33,316 nucleotides of DNA from Bacillota bacterium. GTDB lineage: Bacteria > Bacillota > Clostridia > Peptostreptococcales > Anaerovoracaceae. The stretch lies in NCBI GenBank assembly GCA_019420305.1, contig JAHZHL010000031.1:1-33316 (forward strand). The letters are read 5' to 3'. Under the pieces are notes generated by a model. That model was not told the DNA's origin. It was given only the letters and a program-made list of their open reading frames with translations, and made no database searches. This document shows positions 1-8,528 of the stretch, piece after piece. Each line of letters opens with the position of its first letter. Positions within the stretch are counted from its first letter, which is position 1. The position numbers and the translations under genes were made by a program.

Positions 1-25
1 TACAAGAGGTAAGAGATGCAGATAC

Positions 26-1009
26 GTTTCCGTCCCCTTCAGGGGATCTATCTCTTCTAATAGGAAAGCCGAGGCACGATGCTCAGCTCACAATCGAGTT
101 TCCGTCCCCTTCAGGGGATCTATCTCTTCTAATTGCAACGGCAGAACAGATCGAAAGCCTTAAAAAAGGGTTTCCGTCCCCTTCAGGGGATCTATCTCTT
201 CTAATTTTATCTGGATGTGACTGACCTCAGAGAAGATGGAGTTTCCGTCCCCTTCAGGGGATCTATCTCTTCTAATATCCGCTTTCTACCTGTACAGGAA
301 GTAAACCTAAAAAAGGTTTCCGTCCCCTTCAGGGGATCTATCTCTTCTAATAAAAGTACGCTGAATATATTGACAGAACTTCCAAGTTGTTTCCGTCCCC
401 TTCAGGGGATCTATCTCTTCTAATGTTGCAACTTACACGGATAAGAAAAATAATAACCGTGTTTCCGTCCCCTTCAGGGGATCTATCTCTTCTAATGATT
501 CTGCCCACCTGACCCCCGTTACGACAAACCGCGTTTCCGTCCCCTTCAGGGGATCTATCTCTTCTAATTTGATCGCCGGCAATGTCTGATTGACGATATC
601 AAAAGCGTTTCCGTCCCCTTCAGGGGATCTATCTCTTCTAATAGAAAAGAAGGACAATCGATCGTCATTTTCGACAATCAGTTTCCGTCCCCTTCAGGGG
701 ATCTATCTCTTCTAATCGCCTTCTGCATACCTTCATTCAGTTTTCGGAAAAAAGTTTCCGTCCCCTTCAGGGGATCTATCTCTTCTAATAAGGAACGAAT
801 ATCAGCGGAGAAATTACAGCAGAAGGGTTTCCGTCCCCTTCAGGGGATCTATCTCTTCTAATTGTGTGCATAAATGGCTTGCCGGCTCCGGCAGTTCTTG
901 TTTCCGTCCCCTTCAGGGGATCTATCTCTTCTAATCGAGTCGGAGGGCTAAGAAACGTATCGCAGATGACCGGGTTTCCGTCCCCTTCAGGGGATCTATC
1001 TCTTCTAAT
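26..1009 (-). CRISPR. Type III-A CRISPR array, 14 repeats, 13 complete spacers
   Basis: Fourteen identical 36-nt repeats begin at 26, 98, 170, 241, 316, 389, 461, 533, 607, 681, 754, 827, 900 and 974. Spacers are 35-39 nt and all differ. On the plus strand each repeat starts GTTTCCGTCC and ends TCTCTTCTAAT; on the minus strand it contains the stem CCCCT-GA-AGGGG followed by exactly eight bases, ACGGAAAC. That layout matches the Cas6-generated 5' handle of type III-A crRNAs (ACGAGAAC in Staphylococcus epidermidis), so the array is inferred to be transcribed right to left, the same direction as the csm operon beside it. Bases 1-25 look like part of another spacer, so the array probably continues beyond the left edge. 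Short open frames here are artefacts of the repeats. Confidence 0.98.
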
Positions 1010-1070
1010 CCTGCCGCCACAACCTCAGCATTTCCAATCATATCTGCTCCGCTTTGCGGCTAAAACCAAA

Positions 1071-1107
1071 GTTCGCCTGCTTCTCTCAGGGGGATCGCTT
1101 TTAAAAT
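1071..1107 (-). repeat. Possible degenerate CRISPR repeat in the csm5-array gap
   Basis: The 133-nt stretch between csm5 and the first intact repeat (1010-1142) holds no gene. On the minus strand, 1107 to 1071 starts ATT, has a GATCCCCCTGA core and ends GCGAAC. The true repeat starts ATT, has GATCCCCTGA and ends CGGAAAC. The match is imperfect and needs small gaps, and the distance to the first intact repeat (61 nt) is longer than a spacer. It may be a decayed repeat, a leader motif or chance. A short CCGC-TTT-GCGG hairpin lies near 1050. I see no T-run terminator between csm5 and the array, so readthrough from the operon is possible. Confidence 0.3.
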
Positions 1108-1142
1108 CCCGAAATCTATTGAAATTCCAACTTCGGCTCAAA

Positions 1143-2249
1143 CTACATAATTTCAATTTCACACGCTCCCATCTGATATAGTCCTCCATCAAATTGAGTC
1201 AATTTACATGTGTGCGGCGAGACACCAAGAATTCGATCTTGGTTATGTTTATGCTCAATTTTTGCCTTTTTGTTTAACGTATTGTTAATCACTTCGCTGA
1301 CCACTTGGATTCGTTTGGGATTATCTTTCAATAATGGATGTGTCACTGTTTTGGAGGCAAATCCAACCCCGCCGCCAAGATAAATCACATCTTTTTCAAA
1401 TAAAGTTTCATCCGAAAAGCTTTTAAGAAATAATTCATTATAAGACTTAAGAAACCCATTAATGCTTTGACGTATTTGCTCAATCGTATACTTGCACTCT
1501 GTTCGATCAATCGTCATAATAAATCGCACTTCAGTTCCTGGCTTTAAACATTCGCGTACAACTTGCAATTTTTTTTTATTTCCTTTCACATGTACATCGA
1601 TCTTCTGACATAAAGTAAGATCTTTTACAGATAGTGGTTTGCTGTCACTGATACGTAGTCCACTCATTACATCATTTACAGCGTCTCCGCGTCTGGTTTC
1701 CCGTCTGTTTTTCGTAAAAAAGAACTTTTGTTCTACGTGATTCACTTCTTCTTTCAGATAGGACCTCCTGTTTCGGGGGCCTGTATTCCGAATATTCTGA
1801 CCTTCTGTTTCATATTGCTCAGGTTTATGGTAGATTTCCGCTCCAAGCAAAGCGGTCCGAATAGCACCTTTTAAACTGCTTCCCGGAATATATGGTTTTC
1901 CGTATAAATCTTTCTGAAACAACTCCACAGGTTTAGGCCTATTCAACTCCGCTATATCACCACTATCCAATTCATATGCCAAAAACTGTTTTATTTCACT
2001 ATCTGAAATATTTTGCTTTTTCAGCCAAACGTGAAGCGGAGCATTTTCTTTCAAAATAAATTGTTCATAGCTATCCAGCTTATGTTGCTTTTTTAAGAAC
2101 TGAAAAAATTTATTCGGATTAACGATCGAAACTCGCCGTTTCTTTCGATCCAAAATATATTCTTTTTTCATCAGTGATTCACCGGAACCAATAAATACTG
2201 GCCCGATTGTAGTAAGTTTCACCTGATGCGTCTCTAAAAAATGTTTCAT
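1143..2249 (-). CDS. csm5: Type III-A effector complex RAMP subunit Csm5
   Basis: Csm5 is a RAMP-fold subunit that caps the end of the Csm complex, near the 3' side of the crRNA, and helps crRNA maturation. The protein has the RAMP signature PGSSLKGAIRTAL in its first half, a GGGVGFASKT loop late in the sequence, and the usual Csm5 length (368 aa). A TTG at 2258 is also possible, but the ATG at 2249 is chosen because GGAG lies about 10 nt upstream, inside the end of csm4. It is the last gene of the cas6-csm operon and the CRISPR array begins 133 nt downstream. Base composition is AT-rich like the other csm genes. The family assignment rests on motif and operon position and is secure. Confidence 0.93.
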   Translation of the reverse strand: MKHFLETHQVKLTTIGPVFIGSGESLMKKEYILDRKKRRVSIVNPNKFFQFLKKQHKLDSYEQFILKENAPLHVWLKKQNISDSEIKQFLAYELDSGDIAELNRPKPVELFQKDLYGKPYIPGSSLKGAIRTALLGAEIYHKPEQYETEGQNIRNTGPRNRRSYLKEEVNHVEQKFFFTKNRRETRRGDAVNDVMSGLRISDSKPLSVKDLTLCQKIDVHVKGNKKKLQVVRECLKPGTEVRFIMTIDRTECKYTIEQIRQSINGFLKSYNELFLKSFSDETLFEKDVIYLGGGVGFASKTVTHPLLKDNPKRIQVVSEVINNTLNKKAKIEHKHNQDRILGVSPHTCKLTQFDGGLYQMGACEIEIM

Positions 2250-2250
2250 T

Positions 2251-3186
2251 TTAACCAATCTCCATTAACATTGCTTTCGCGTAGCAATATACCGGATGGT
2301 TTCCGCCTTCTGATACATCTGCTACAATACCATCAAATGTTTTTTTAAAACAGGACCCCGCTTTGAATGTAAAAAGAGTCTTCTTCTTACGAAAGGTCGC
2401 CGCATAAGATTCAGAACTGACAAAGCCGCTCCTTTTTAACATCCCATATCGCGCACTCTCTATAACCTTATCTAATTCTTTCTCAGATGGCAAGCACAGA
2501 GAAAGCGCCATATAGCAGGCTCCTTCGGAGGTATGGTCTAGTCCAGCCTCCAATTTATCATCCATGCTTGATACGTTTAGAACAAATTTCCCCAAACCGG
2601 AAGAACGTTTTCCGCCGATTCCTGTATAAGACAGACTCTCAAAAATGTCGCCCAAGAGCCAGGAATCTTCCTCTTCTTCAAACCCTACAATTACATATAA
2701 GCCTGCGCCTTCTTTGAAAAAATAGACTCCAACCGAATAAGGCTCTGTATCCTTTCCCTCTTCTACCTTTGCCATCATGCGCACGTCATACGTTCCAAAA
2801 TTTTCTCCAAAATAGTCGATTTCTTTTCTGACATCCATCTTTCCCTGCAGATAGATTTCAAATTGATCCAAGGGAATGTATTCCAGTTTTTTATAAGCTT
2901 TCTTTTCTTTTGAGTCACTCTCTTCTGCGCCTTTAATTAACAACATCGGTTTTGGAATATAGAGTCGTTTTTCAATATATGGAAATCCATCTGACAGGCG
3001 GATTTGTCCCTCTTGCACCCGTTCCACCAGTTGGGTAAGCATTTTCTCCCCACCTAGCTTTAATGCTTCCTTACATAACGCGGAAAATAAGGTGTCCGCA
3101 TAAAAAGACGCTGCTCCATCTGTCAGTTTTCCGCGTCCTACATGGAGACCTGTTTTAAATTGAAGTTTGTATATACGATAATTCAT
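2251..3186 (-). CDS. csm4: Type III-A effector complex RAMP subunit Csm4
   Basis: Csm4 (311 aa) is the Cas5-like subunit that binds the 5' handle of the crRNA and pairs with Cas10 at the base of the Csm complex. The N-terminus FKTGLHVGRGKL and the phrase FYADTLFSALCKEALKLGG are characteristic, as is the glycine-rich GIGGKRSSGLGKF loop near residue 190. Its start codon overlaps the csm3 stop (ATGA) and its stop is next to the csm5 start, so the genes are translationally coupled. Nothing appears damaged. Confidence 0.95.
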   Translation of the reverse strand: MNYRIYKLQFKTGLHVGRGKLTDGAASFYADTLFSALCKEALKLGGEKMLTQLVERVQEGQIRLSDGFPYIEKRLYIPKPMLLIKGAEESDSKEKKAYKKLEYIPLDQFEIYLQGKMDVRKEIDYFGENFGTYDVRMMAKVEEGKDTEPYSVGVYFFKEGAGLYVIVGFEEEEDSWLLGDIFESLSYTGIGGKRSSGLGKFVLNVSSMDDKLEAGLDHTSEGACYMALSLCLPSEKELDKVIESARYGMLKRSGFVSSESYAATFRKKKTLFTFKAGSCFKKTFDGIVADVSEGGNHPVYCYAKAMLMEIG

Positions 3187-3869
3187 CCCTGCACTTCCAC
3201 TTCCTTTAACAGCATTTCACATGCTTCTATCGTCGCATCACTTACCTCGTCTCCACCTATTACAACATCTGCTTCCAGATTTTTAAATTGAATTTTTCCA
3301 TATCCCCTGGAGCCATGCCCTCCAATATAGTCATACTGGAGAAGTTTCAGTCCGTCTGCAATCACTTTGAAATCCTCCACAACTTTTTCCGGATCATCTG
3401 CATCATAAATAATGGAAAGCGGAAATTTCGCGCCGCGGATTGTCCGTTCCAACTTTCTTGGGTCTGCCACTCCGGAAATTCTGTTAATACTGTTTTCTTC
3501 TTTCACTTCCGTTACAGAATCAACCCCCAGTTCTTCCAATTCCTTTTTATTATCCAGTATTGCGTCTGAAAAGATCAGACGGCTCCTCTGCGGATTCCCA
3601 TCTTCTTTTCCCTTACTTGCTCCAAAAAGGCGAATAATCCTTGCGTCATCATTATTATGCTCACTCAGAATGCTTTCATTGTAGGCTTTCGCAAGGAGCG
3701 ATCTCATTTTTCCTTTCAAGCTGCTGCCCGGAATAATCGGCAGATGGCTTACCGGGTCCCGCACAACGGGTGTGTCAATCGCTCCGATTGCGGAGAAACT
3801 GTCAGACGCGCCAATATGCATTCCGGTGATAACTTTAATAACTCCTCTAATTTCAATTTTACTGAACAT
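3183..3869 (-). CDS. csm3: Type III-A backbone subunit and target-RNA nuclease Csm3
   Basis: Csm3 (228 aa, normal length) forms the helical backbone of the Csm complex and cleaves bound target RNA at 6-nt intervals. The N-terminal stretch GMHIGASDSFSAIGAIDTPV contains Asp32, equivalent to the catalytic Asp of other Csm3 proteins, so target-RNA cleavage should be intact. LPIIPGSSLKGKMRSLLA follows (RAMP signature) and GGHGSRGYGKI forms the C-terminal glycine-rich loop. A strong AAGGAGGAGAG ribosome site precedes the ATG, which suits the need for several copies per complex. It lies 15 nt after csm2 and overlaps csm4 by 4 nt. Confidence 0.97.
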   Translation of the reverse strand: MFSKIEIRGVIKVITGMHIGASDSFSAIGAIDTPVVRDPVSHLPIIPGSSLKGKMRSLLAKAYNESILSEHNNDDARIIRLFGASKGKEDGNPQRSRLIFSDAILDNKKELEELGVDSVTEVKEENSINRISGVADPRKLERTIRGAKFPLSIIYDADDPEKVVEDFKVIADGLKLLQYDYIGGHGSRGYGKIQFKNLEADVVIGGDEVSDATIEACEMLLKEVEVQG

Positions 3870-3884
3870 TTTTCTCTCCTCCTT

Positions 3885-4253
3885 TTAATCCCGTCCGCCA
3901 TAATATTTATGATATGCAACTAACGCTTCCATGTATTTGCAGAAAAGCAACAAACTCTCTTTATTGTCGCCAATCGCTTTCAAATAAGGAATAATATTTG
4001 CTTTTTCCAGAAAATCCTTTACTTTATTATCTTTTCCTGCTGCATAAACAAAGCGCAATCTGAGATATTGTACTTTTCCCTGAATAGATTCACTTAATTT
4101 CTCACTTCTGCTATGCACCACTTCACTATACAAGTTATTTACAAGGGACAAAAGATTTCGAAGTTGCGATGTTGTCACTTCTTTATCTGTTTTCAGGCTA
4201 TTAATCACGCTCTCTGCAATGTCTACATAATTCGTTGCTGTAAGTTTCTCCAT
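3885..4253 (-). CDS. csm2: Type III-A small subunit Csm2
   Basis: Csm2 is the small all-helical subunit that forms the second filament of the Csm complex. The 122-aa protein shows the family pattern: TTSQLRNLLSLVNNLY near residue 30, LRLRFVYAAGKD in the middle, and a C-terminal YMEALVAYHKYYGGRD. The start ATG shares its A with the csm1 stop codon (TAATG arrangement). The protein is predicted soluble and alpha-helical. The only alternative would be another type III small subunit (Cmr5), which the Csm neighbours exclude. Confidence 0.95.
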   Translation of the reverse strand: MEKLTATNYVDIAESVINSLKTDKEVTTSQLRNLLSLVNNLYSEVVHSRSEKLSESIQGKVQYLRLRFVYAAGKDNKVKDFLEKANIIPYLKAIGDNKESLLLFCKYMEALVAYHKYYGGRD

Positions 4254-6589
4254 TATTTCTCCTCCTTTTTGCGATTGAGGTACACAAACAAGTAAATTGC
4301 TGTGATCAATTGTTTTGTATCTTCTTCATTCTGAATCCATTTGTACATTTTCTGGGAGAATTCCTGATATAATTCTTTTCGTTCCGGAGTATCGTCTTTC
4401 TCAGGTTCTATCCGCGCCAGCAGATACGCATAACGCGCAAGATTAATCCGATCTTTATCTTTATTGCGAATAAATCCCAGCATTTTATACAACATACTGT
4501 TTCCTTTTTCCGGAATCTTTTTGAAATAGTTCTGAAGCAAAGTCAGCTTTTCCCCGATTACCTGTTCTTTCAATTCATCCCAGCCATATGTGCTGCTTTC
4601 TCCCATTCTCTGCTCTTCCGGATAAAACAAAGTTATGCTGTTTTTTTCATCCTTTGATTTTGAACACTCTTCCAGCCTTCCGGTTTCATAAGCCATTGCG
4701 GAGATCGGATATTTCTCATGGAACATACCAATTCCCGCAGAAATCTTCAATGTACCCTGGCTGAACCGTTTCAAGCTGTCATTTAAATCGATAGCAAATC
4801 CTATCATATCATCCCAGGAACCAACTACAAAAACATCATCGCCTCCAGAGTATACAATCAAAGCGTTTCTGTATTCCGATTGCTTATCTCCTAATACAAA
4901 CTGTGGGTTTCGCAAAACAGTATTGATATATAGTTTAAAAAAGACGGATAGCTTTCTGGAAAAAGCAGCTGTTCTGGAAAGGCTCACATGGTCTTCATCA
5001 AATCCCGCAACAAAAGCCTGTCCGAGATTATCCACATCCGCTCGCAGCACTCCCAGCCGCCTTACACCAGTAGCCGCACCTGCCAACTCTGAAAACTCTT
5101 TTGCCGATTTATAATCTCCTGTCCATAACTTGGTCGCAATATGTACCCCTGTGAACATTCTGTTCTTCCCATATGTTCTAACATAATATGGATCGTTTTT
5201 CATCCGATCGGTCAGCTGTTTTTCATCTTCCATAATCATATAGCAACCTCCAGGAAGAATCATCGCTGATGTTTCCGGTTTTTGGGAAAGAATCACGACA
5301 AAATCCTTCTCCATAATATCATTTGCCAGAGTCTCCAGGCCATAACAAATCTCACACCGGTCATCATTCACCAGCCGATCGCTTCGTCCGCAGACCTTAC
5401 ACTCACGTTCATGCTCACCCTGCGTTTGACCATTCAGTATCCGAATATCATCACCGTTATATCGATGAGCCTTTTTTTCTGATAAGATGGACGAAACCTT
5501 ATGAAAAATTCCTCTGTAAGTTCCTTCGCCTTTTGGCTCATTCATTAATTGATTGGCAGAACAGGGAACATATCCGATTGCCATATAAAGAGCCGTATCA
5601 AAATTATCCCGCAGCCATTCGTTCAGATGTTTTTCAAACTCATTTACATTTGCCCGGCACGTTTTCGTATTTGGAAGTAACAGATAGGCATGTCCCCCTC
5701 CAGTATAGATCAGGTTTGCTCTCGACAGTTCTAATTTACTTAACAATTGATCCACAATATGCTCCATCATAATCTCAAGATAAAAGGATCTTGCTCTGAG
5801 ATTTTTCAGCGCCCTTGATGCCGTAATTGTATAAATAAAATTCTGAATTCCTGAAATATCCATACTACAGAGGAGGAAGGCCTCTTCATCATAAAACACC
5901 TTTCCTTCTTTAAATAGAGCCTTCCGAAAATCCGTAATTTGTTTTTCTTTTGTATAATCTAAAATACAAGAACCGACTGCCGCGGTAATCTTCACATGAT
6001 CATACAGTGAAACATCTGCGATTTGTGTAGTCGATGTTGAGGATGGAATATAGGATAAATTCGCTTCCATGACCTCAAGAAGAGAATTAATATATTCGTC
6101 TTTCCATTCCATTCCTTTTAATACATTCCTGATGTTTTCTATAATCTTTCCGTAATCGGACTCTTCCAACGCATTTATCTTTTCCTCAGGATAGATAATC
6201 TCCCTTTCATCAGAAGGAAGTACCGTTGAATAGACATAGTTTTGGTGATTTCCATTTAGGATATTAAAAATACTGCTCAACGGGAGGTCCCTTGCATACG
6301 GCGTGGCATTCTCTGATAACGCCTCTTCTCTGCGATCTACTCCCGCAGCAACGTTGTCAGCCCAATATGTAATATAGGCCAAAGAATCGTCTGGTATTTC
6401 AGCTTTTTTTAAATAGGTCGCATGATGATACCGAACCTGCCGCAAAATTTCTTCATCTTCTATCCCAATTTCTTTCAGCCAATCATAACCCGACAGGCTA
6501 TGATTTCTCTGATCAAGATAACGATAAAGGGGCTTTCCAATATCATGAAATAACCCTCCTACTACGATCTCAAGTTTCCTTTTATCCAT
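4253..6589 (-). CDS. csm1: Cas10/Csm1: HD nuclease and cyclic oligoadenylate synthase
   Basis: This is the large 778-aa signature subunit of the type III-A complex. An HD-phosphohydrolase domain starts the protein (GLFHDIGKPLYR, His15-Asp16, with RYHHATYLKK later), expected to degrade single-stranded DNA. A four-cysteine zinc ribbon is at Cys397, Cys400, Cys412 and Cys415. The Palm2 cyclase domain carries an intact GGDD motif at residues 582-585, expected to make cyclic oligoadenylates when target RNA is bound. Both activities therefore look functional. It overlaps cas6 by 8 nt upstream and csm2 by 1 nt downstream. No CARF-domain effector (csm6 or similar) lies in this window, so the receiver of the signal must be elsewhere or to the left of the array. 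Confidence 0.98.
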   Translation of the reverse strand: MDKRKLEIVVGGLFHDIGKPLYRYLDQRNHSLSGYDWLKEIGIEDEEILRQVRYHHATYLKKAEIPDDSLAYITYWADNVAAGVDRREEALSENATPYARDLPLSSIFNILNGNHQNYVYSTVLPSDEREIIYPEEKINALEESDYGKIIENIRNVLKGMEWKDEYINSLLEVMEANLSYIPSSTSTTQIADVSLYDHVKITAAVGSCILDYTKEKQITDFRKALFKEGKVFYDEEAFLLCSMDISGIQNFIYTITASRALKNLRARSFYLEIMMEHIVDQLLSKLELSRANLIYTGGGHAYLLLPNTKTCRANVNEFEKHLNEWLRDNFDTALYMAIGYVPCSANQLMNEPKGEGTYRGIFHKVSSILSEKKAHRYNGDDIRILNGQTQGEHERECKVCGRSDRLVNDDRCEICYGLETLANDIMEKDFVVILSQKPETSAMILPGGCYMIMEDEKQLTDRMKNDPYYVRTYGKNRMFTGVHIATKLWTGDYKSAKEFSELAGAATGVRRLGVLRADVDNLGQAFVAGFDEDHVSLSRTAAFSRKLSVFFKLYINTVLRNPQFVLGDKQSEYRNALIVYSGGDDVFVVGSWDDMIGFAIDLNDSLKRFSQGTLKISAGIGMFHEKYPISAMAYETGRLEECSKSKDEKNSITLFYPEEQRMGESSTYGWDELKEQVIGEKLTLLQNYFKKIPEKGNSMLYKMLGFIRNKDKDRINLARYAYLLARIEPEKDDTPERKELYQEFSQKMYKWIQNEEDTKQLITAIYLFVYLNRKKEEK

Positions 6590-7343
6590 CCTTCTTTTGC
6601 TCCTTTTTTTCTAACAGTTCAATTGCTCCCATCCCCATAGCGCATTTTATGCCGACGCCGGAGAATTCCCCAAACCGCAGCAGTAAATGGATCAAATTCA
6701 CCATCTGTTGAGGTCCGTCAATTTTCAAAGTAACTGTTCCCAAAAATGCAGGGATTCTGATTCCTTCCATGTGAAAATATGTACTGTGCAAAGAATATCT
6801 TACAACATTTACATACTTATCAATATCATCCAGATTTTCTTTAAATCCAATTTCAGATTCCATCGAATACCGATCAAACTTACTGGTCAGACTTCGAAAA
6901 ATATGCCATACCGTTGGGTAAAACTGGTATCTTCCTTCACTTTTAAACGCGGTTGGTGTTTTAAATTTAACTGTAACGTATCTGCCGCACTTAGAGAAAA
7001 AGGTATTCATAAGTAATGTTTCATATTTCAACTGTAGCTTTTCCTTTTTCAGAATCTCTAATTTTAACTGCTTCTGTTTCAGATAAATGTGATCAAATTC
7101 TTTAGAAAGCAATGGCTCCAGCAAATATCTACTGCTGTCCTCATCTAGTGTATTTACTGTCCAAATAAGATGCTCCTTTTCGCTAAAGATCGCTTGGCTG
7201 TACGGTTTTATCCCATCTTCATGGAGCAGGTTTCCATACGTTTCCGGTACTACCTCCATCAGCGCTCCCTGAAATAAAGAGGAAATATTATGAGTGAAAT
7301 CAGTATCACTTTTTTTCAATGTTATCATAACACGGCTTAACAT
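6582..7343 (-). CDS. cas6: CRISPR endoribonuclease Cas6
   Basis: Cas6 cuts the pre-crRNA within each repeat, leaving an 8-nt 5' handle. The 253-aa protein has the two-ferredoxin-fold layout and ends with the glycine-rich signature FSGVGIKCAMGMGAIEL near residues 224-240. An earlier segment reads VKFKTPTAFKSEGRY, also typical. The first ATG at 7343 is used; Met6 is an alternative start. It is the first gene of the operon, downstream of a good promoter at 7402-7430, and overlaps csm1 by 8 nt. The matching substrate is the CCCCT-GA-AGGGG hairpin of the adjacent array. Confidence 0.95.
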   Translation of the reverse strand: MLSRVMITLKKSDTDFTHNISSLFQGALMEVVPETYGNLLHEDGIKPYSQAIFSEKEHLIWTVNTLDEDSSRYLLEPLLSKEFDHIYLKQKQLKLEILKKEKLQLKYETLLMNTFFSKCGRYVTVKFKTPTAFKSEGRYQFYPTVWHIFRSLTSKFDRYSMESEIGFKENLDDIDKYVNVVRYSLHSTYFHMEGIRIPAFLGTVTLKIDGPQQMVNLIHLLLRFGEFSGVGIKCAMGMGAIELLEKKEQKKDG

Positions 7344-7401
7344 AAATTCTGATACATCCCTTCTATATCTTTATATTAGAACAACCGCTCTTATTTCTTA
7401 C

Positions 7402-7430
7402 AGTATATGAAAAACACAGCGAAGCTTCAA
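7402..7430 (-). promoter_or_regulatory. Predicted sigma-A promoter of the cas6-csm operon
   Basis: On the minus strand TTGAAG (7430-7425) and TATACT (7407-7402) are separated by exactly 17 nt, about 60 nt upstream of the cas6 ATG. It lies in the 200-nt divergent region shared with the gene starting at 7544. No clear operator is visible. Confidence 0.6.
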
Positions 7431-7543
7431 CCCTTTTGGCGGTTTTGGTCAAATATCTATTTCCCTTCCACCCGCTCCACAGTATACTTTAAGAGAAAGA
7501 AAACAATATTACCAATTACCCGGTTATTATAAGGAGAAACGAA

Positions 7544-8515
7544 ATGGATAAGATAACACTTTCCGATAGCTTTTTTTCGCTGGACTATTTGCGCTACGTT
7601 GTAACGAAGAGCGATGAAGGAGAATCCGTAATTTTGATTTACTTTCAATTTGAAAATAAAAGCGGAAAAACCGCAAGACTTTTTAATAGCATAGAGTTAC
7701 TCGCTTTTCAGCATGGCATCGAACTGGATGGTATCTACATCGAAAAAGATATCCCTTGTCTGAACTTTCACAAATCCATTCTGACTGGCTATTCCATGAC
7801 CATTGCTGCCCCTTATAAACTTACCGACTTCAGTGATGTTACCCTTACGGCTCGCTCTTATGAAAGCGATCTTGCCACATCCCAGGTTTTAAAACTTTCT
7901 GCAGGAAATTCCTCTCCGAAATCCCCGGGCAAATTCCCTCTTTCTGAACATAACACAGAATTTCCCGAATATATCCGGCTGCAGGCAGAAAAAGCGGTTG
8001 GGAAACCTCTTCCCCGCGATGCGGTACAGTCTCTTGATATGAAATCCCTTCATTACTCTTACGCGAAAACGCATCCGAAAGGGGCAAGACGAGTATACTA
8101 CCGCCCCAAAATAAACTGGATCGACAGGGATTTCTTTAGCTTTATCCTGGGTTATCTTCTTGCCCAGCATCTGTTTGAAGACAGTAATGAATCCGATATT
8201 TTTGAAACTGCCGTTTCGGAATCGCATGGATATGAAGAGCCCTATACAGAAGAATGGAATGAGGAAGGCATGGAAGAGCTTGAGGATATGGAGGACTTCG
8301 AAGAGCTGGAATCAGAGGATATGGAAGAATTAGATTTTGATGAATTCGATGAAAACGAATGGGAATCGGACGAGGAAAGCTTTGATGAAGAGCTCGGTGG
8401 TGATTGGGATAATGACTCGACCGATTCCCTAGATGCGGAATTTACGGATAGTGATGCCTTTGACGAGTTTAGTGACTCCGGCCACTTTAATGGTTTTGAA
8501 GATATGCCTGATTAG
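7544..8515 (+). CDS. Unrecognised protein with extremely acidic C-terminal tail
   Basis: I do not recognise this 323-aa protein with confidence. Residues 1-118 alternate like an all-beta domain; VILIYFQFENKSG and LLAFQHGIELDGIYIEKD resemble the immunoglobulin-like DUF4352/DUF5067 families of Bacillota, but there is no lipoprotein signal or transmembrane segment, so it should be cytosolic. A middle part (about 145-213) includes a basic stretch and an amphipathic WIDRDFFSFILGYLLAQHLF. Residues 214-323 contain 50 Asp/Glu, no Lys or Arg, and recurring EEL/DEF-type units, so this tail is probably disordered. AAGGAGA precedes the ATG by about 6 nt. It is transcribed divergently from cas6 and convergently to cbiG (13 nt away). 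Its role is unknown; a link to the CRISPR system is only suggested by position. Confidence 0.85.
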   Translation: MDKITLSDSFFSLDYLRYVVTKSDEGESVILIYFQFENKSGKTARLFNSIELLAFQHGIELDGIYIEKDIPCLNFHKSILTGYSMTIAAPYKLTDFSDVTLTARSYESDLATSQVLKLSAGNSSPKSPGKFPLSEHNTEFPEYIRLQAEKAVGKPLPRDAVQSLDMKSLHYSYAKTHPKGARRVYYRPKINWIDRDFFSFILGYLLAQHLFEDSNESDIFETAVSESHGYEEPYTEEWNEEGMEELEDMEDFEELESEDMEELDFDEFDENEWESDEESFDEELGGDWDNDSTDSLDAEFTDSDAFDEFSDSGHFNGFEDMPD

Positions 8516-8528
8516 ATAAAAACATCGC

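Noticed and set aside
217..1181. Open frames across the CRISPR array with repeated PFRGSISSN or EIDPLKGTET phrases
   Set aside because: The repeated peptides are translations of the CRISPR repeat; no ribosome sites and no coding signature in the spacers.
7483..7488. TATACT as a -10 box for the acidic-protein gene
   Set aside because: No acceptable -35 box or extended -10 at the right spacing.
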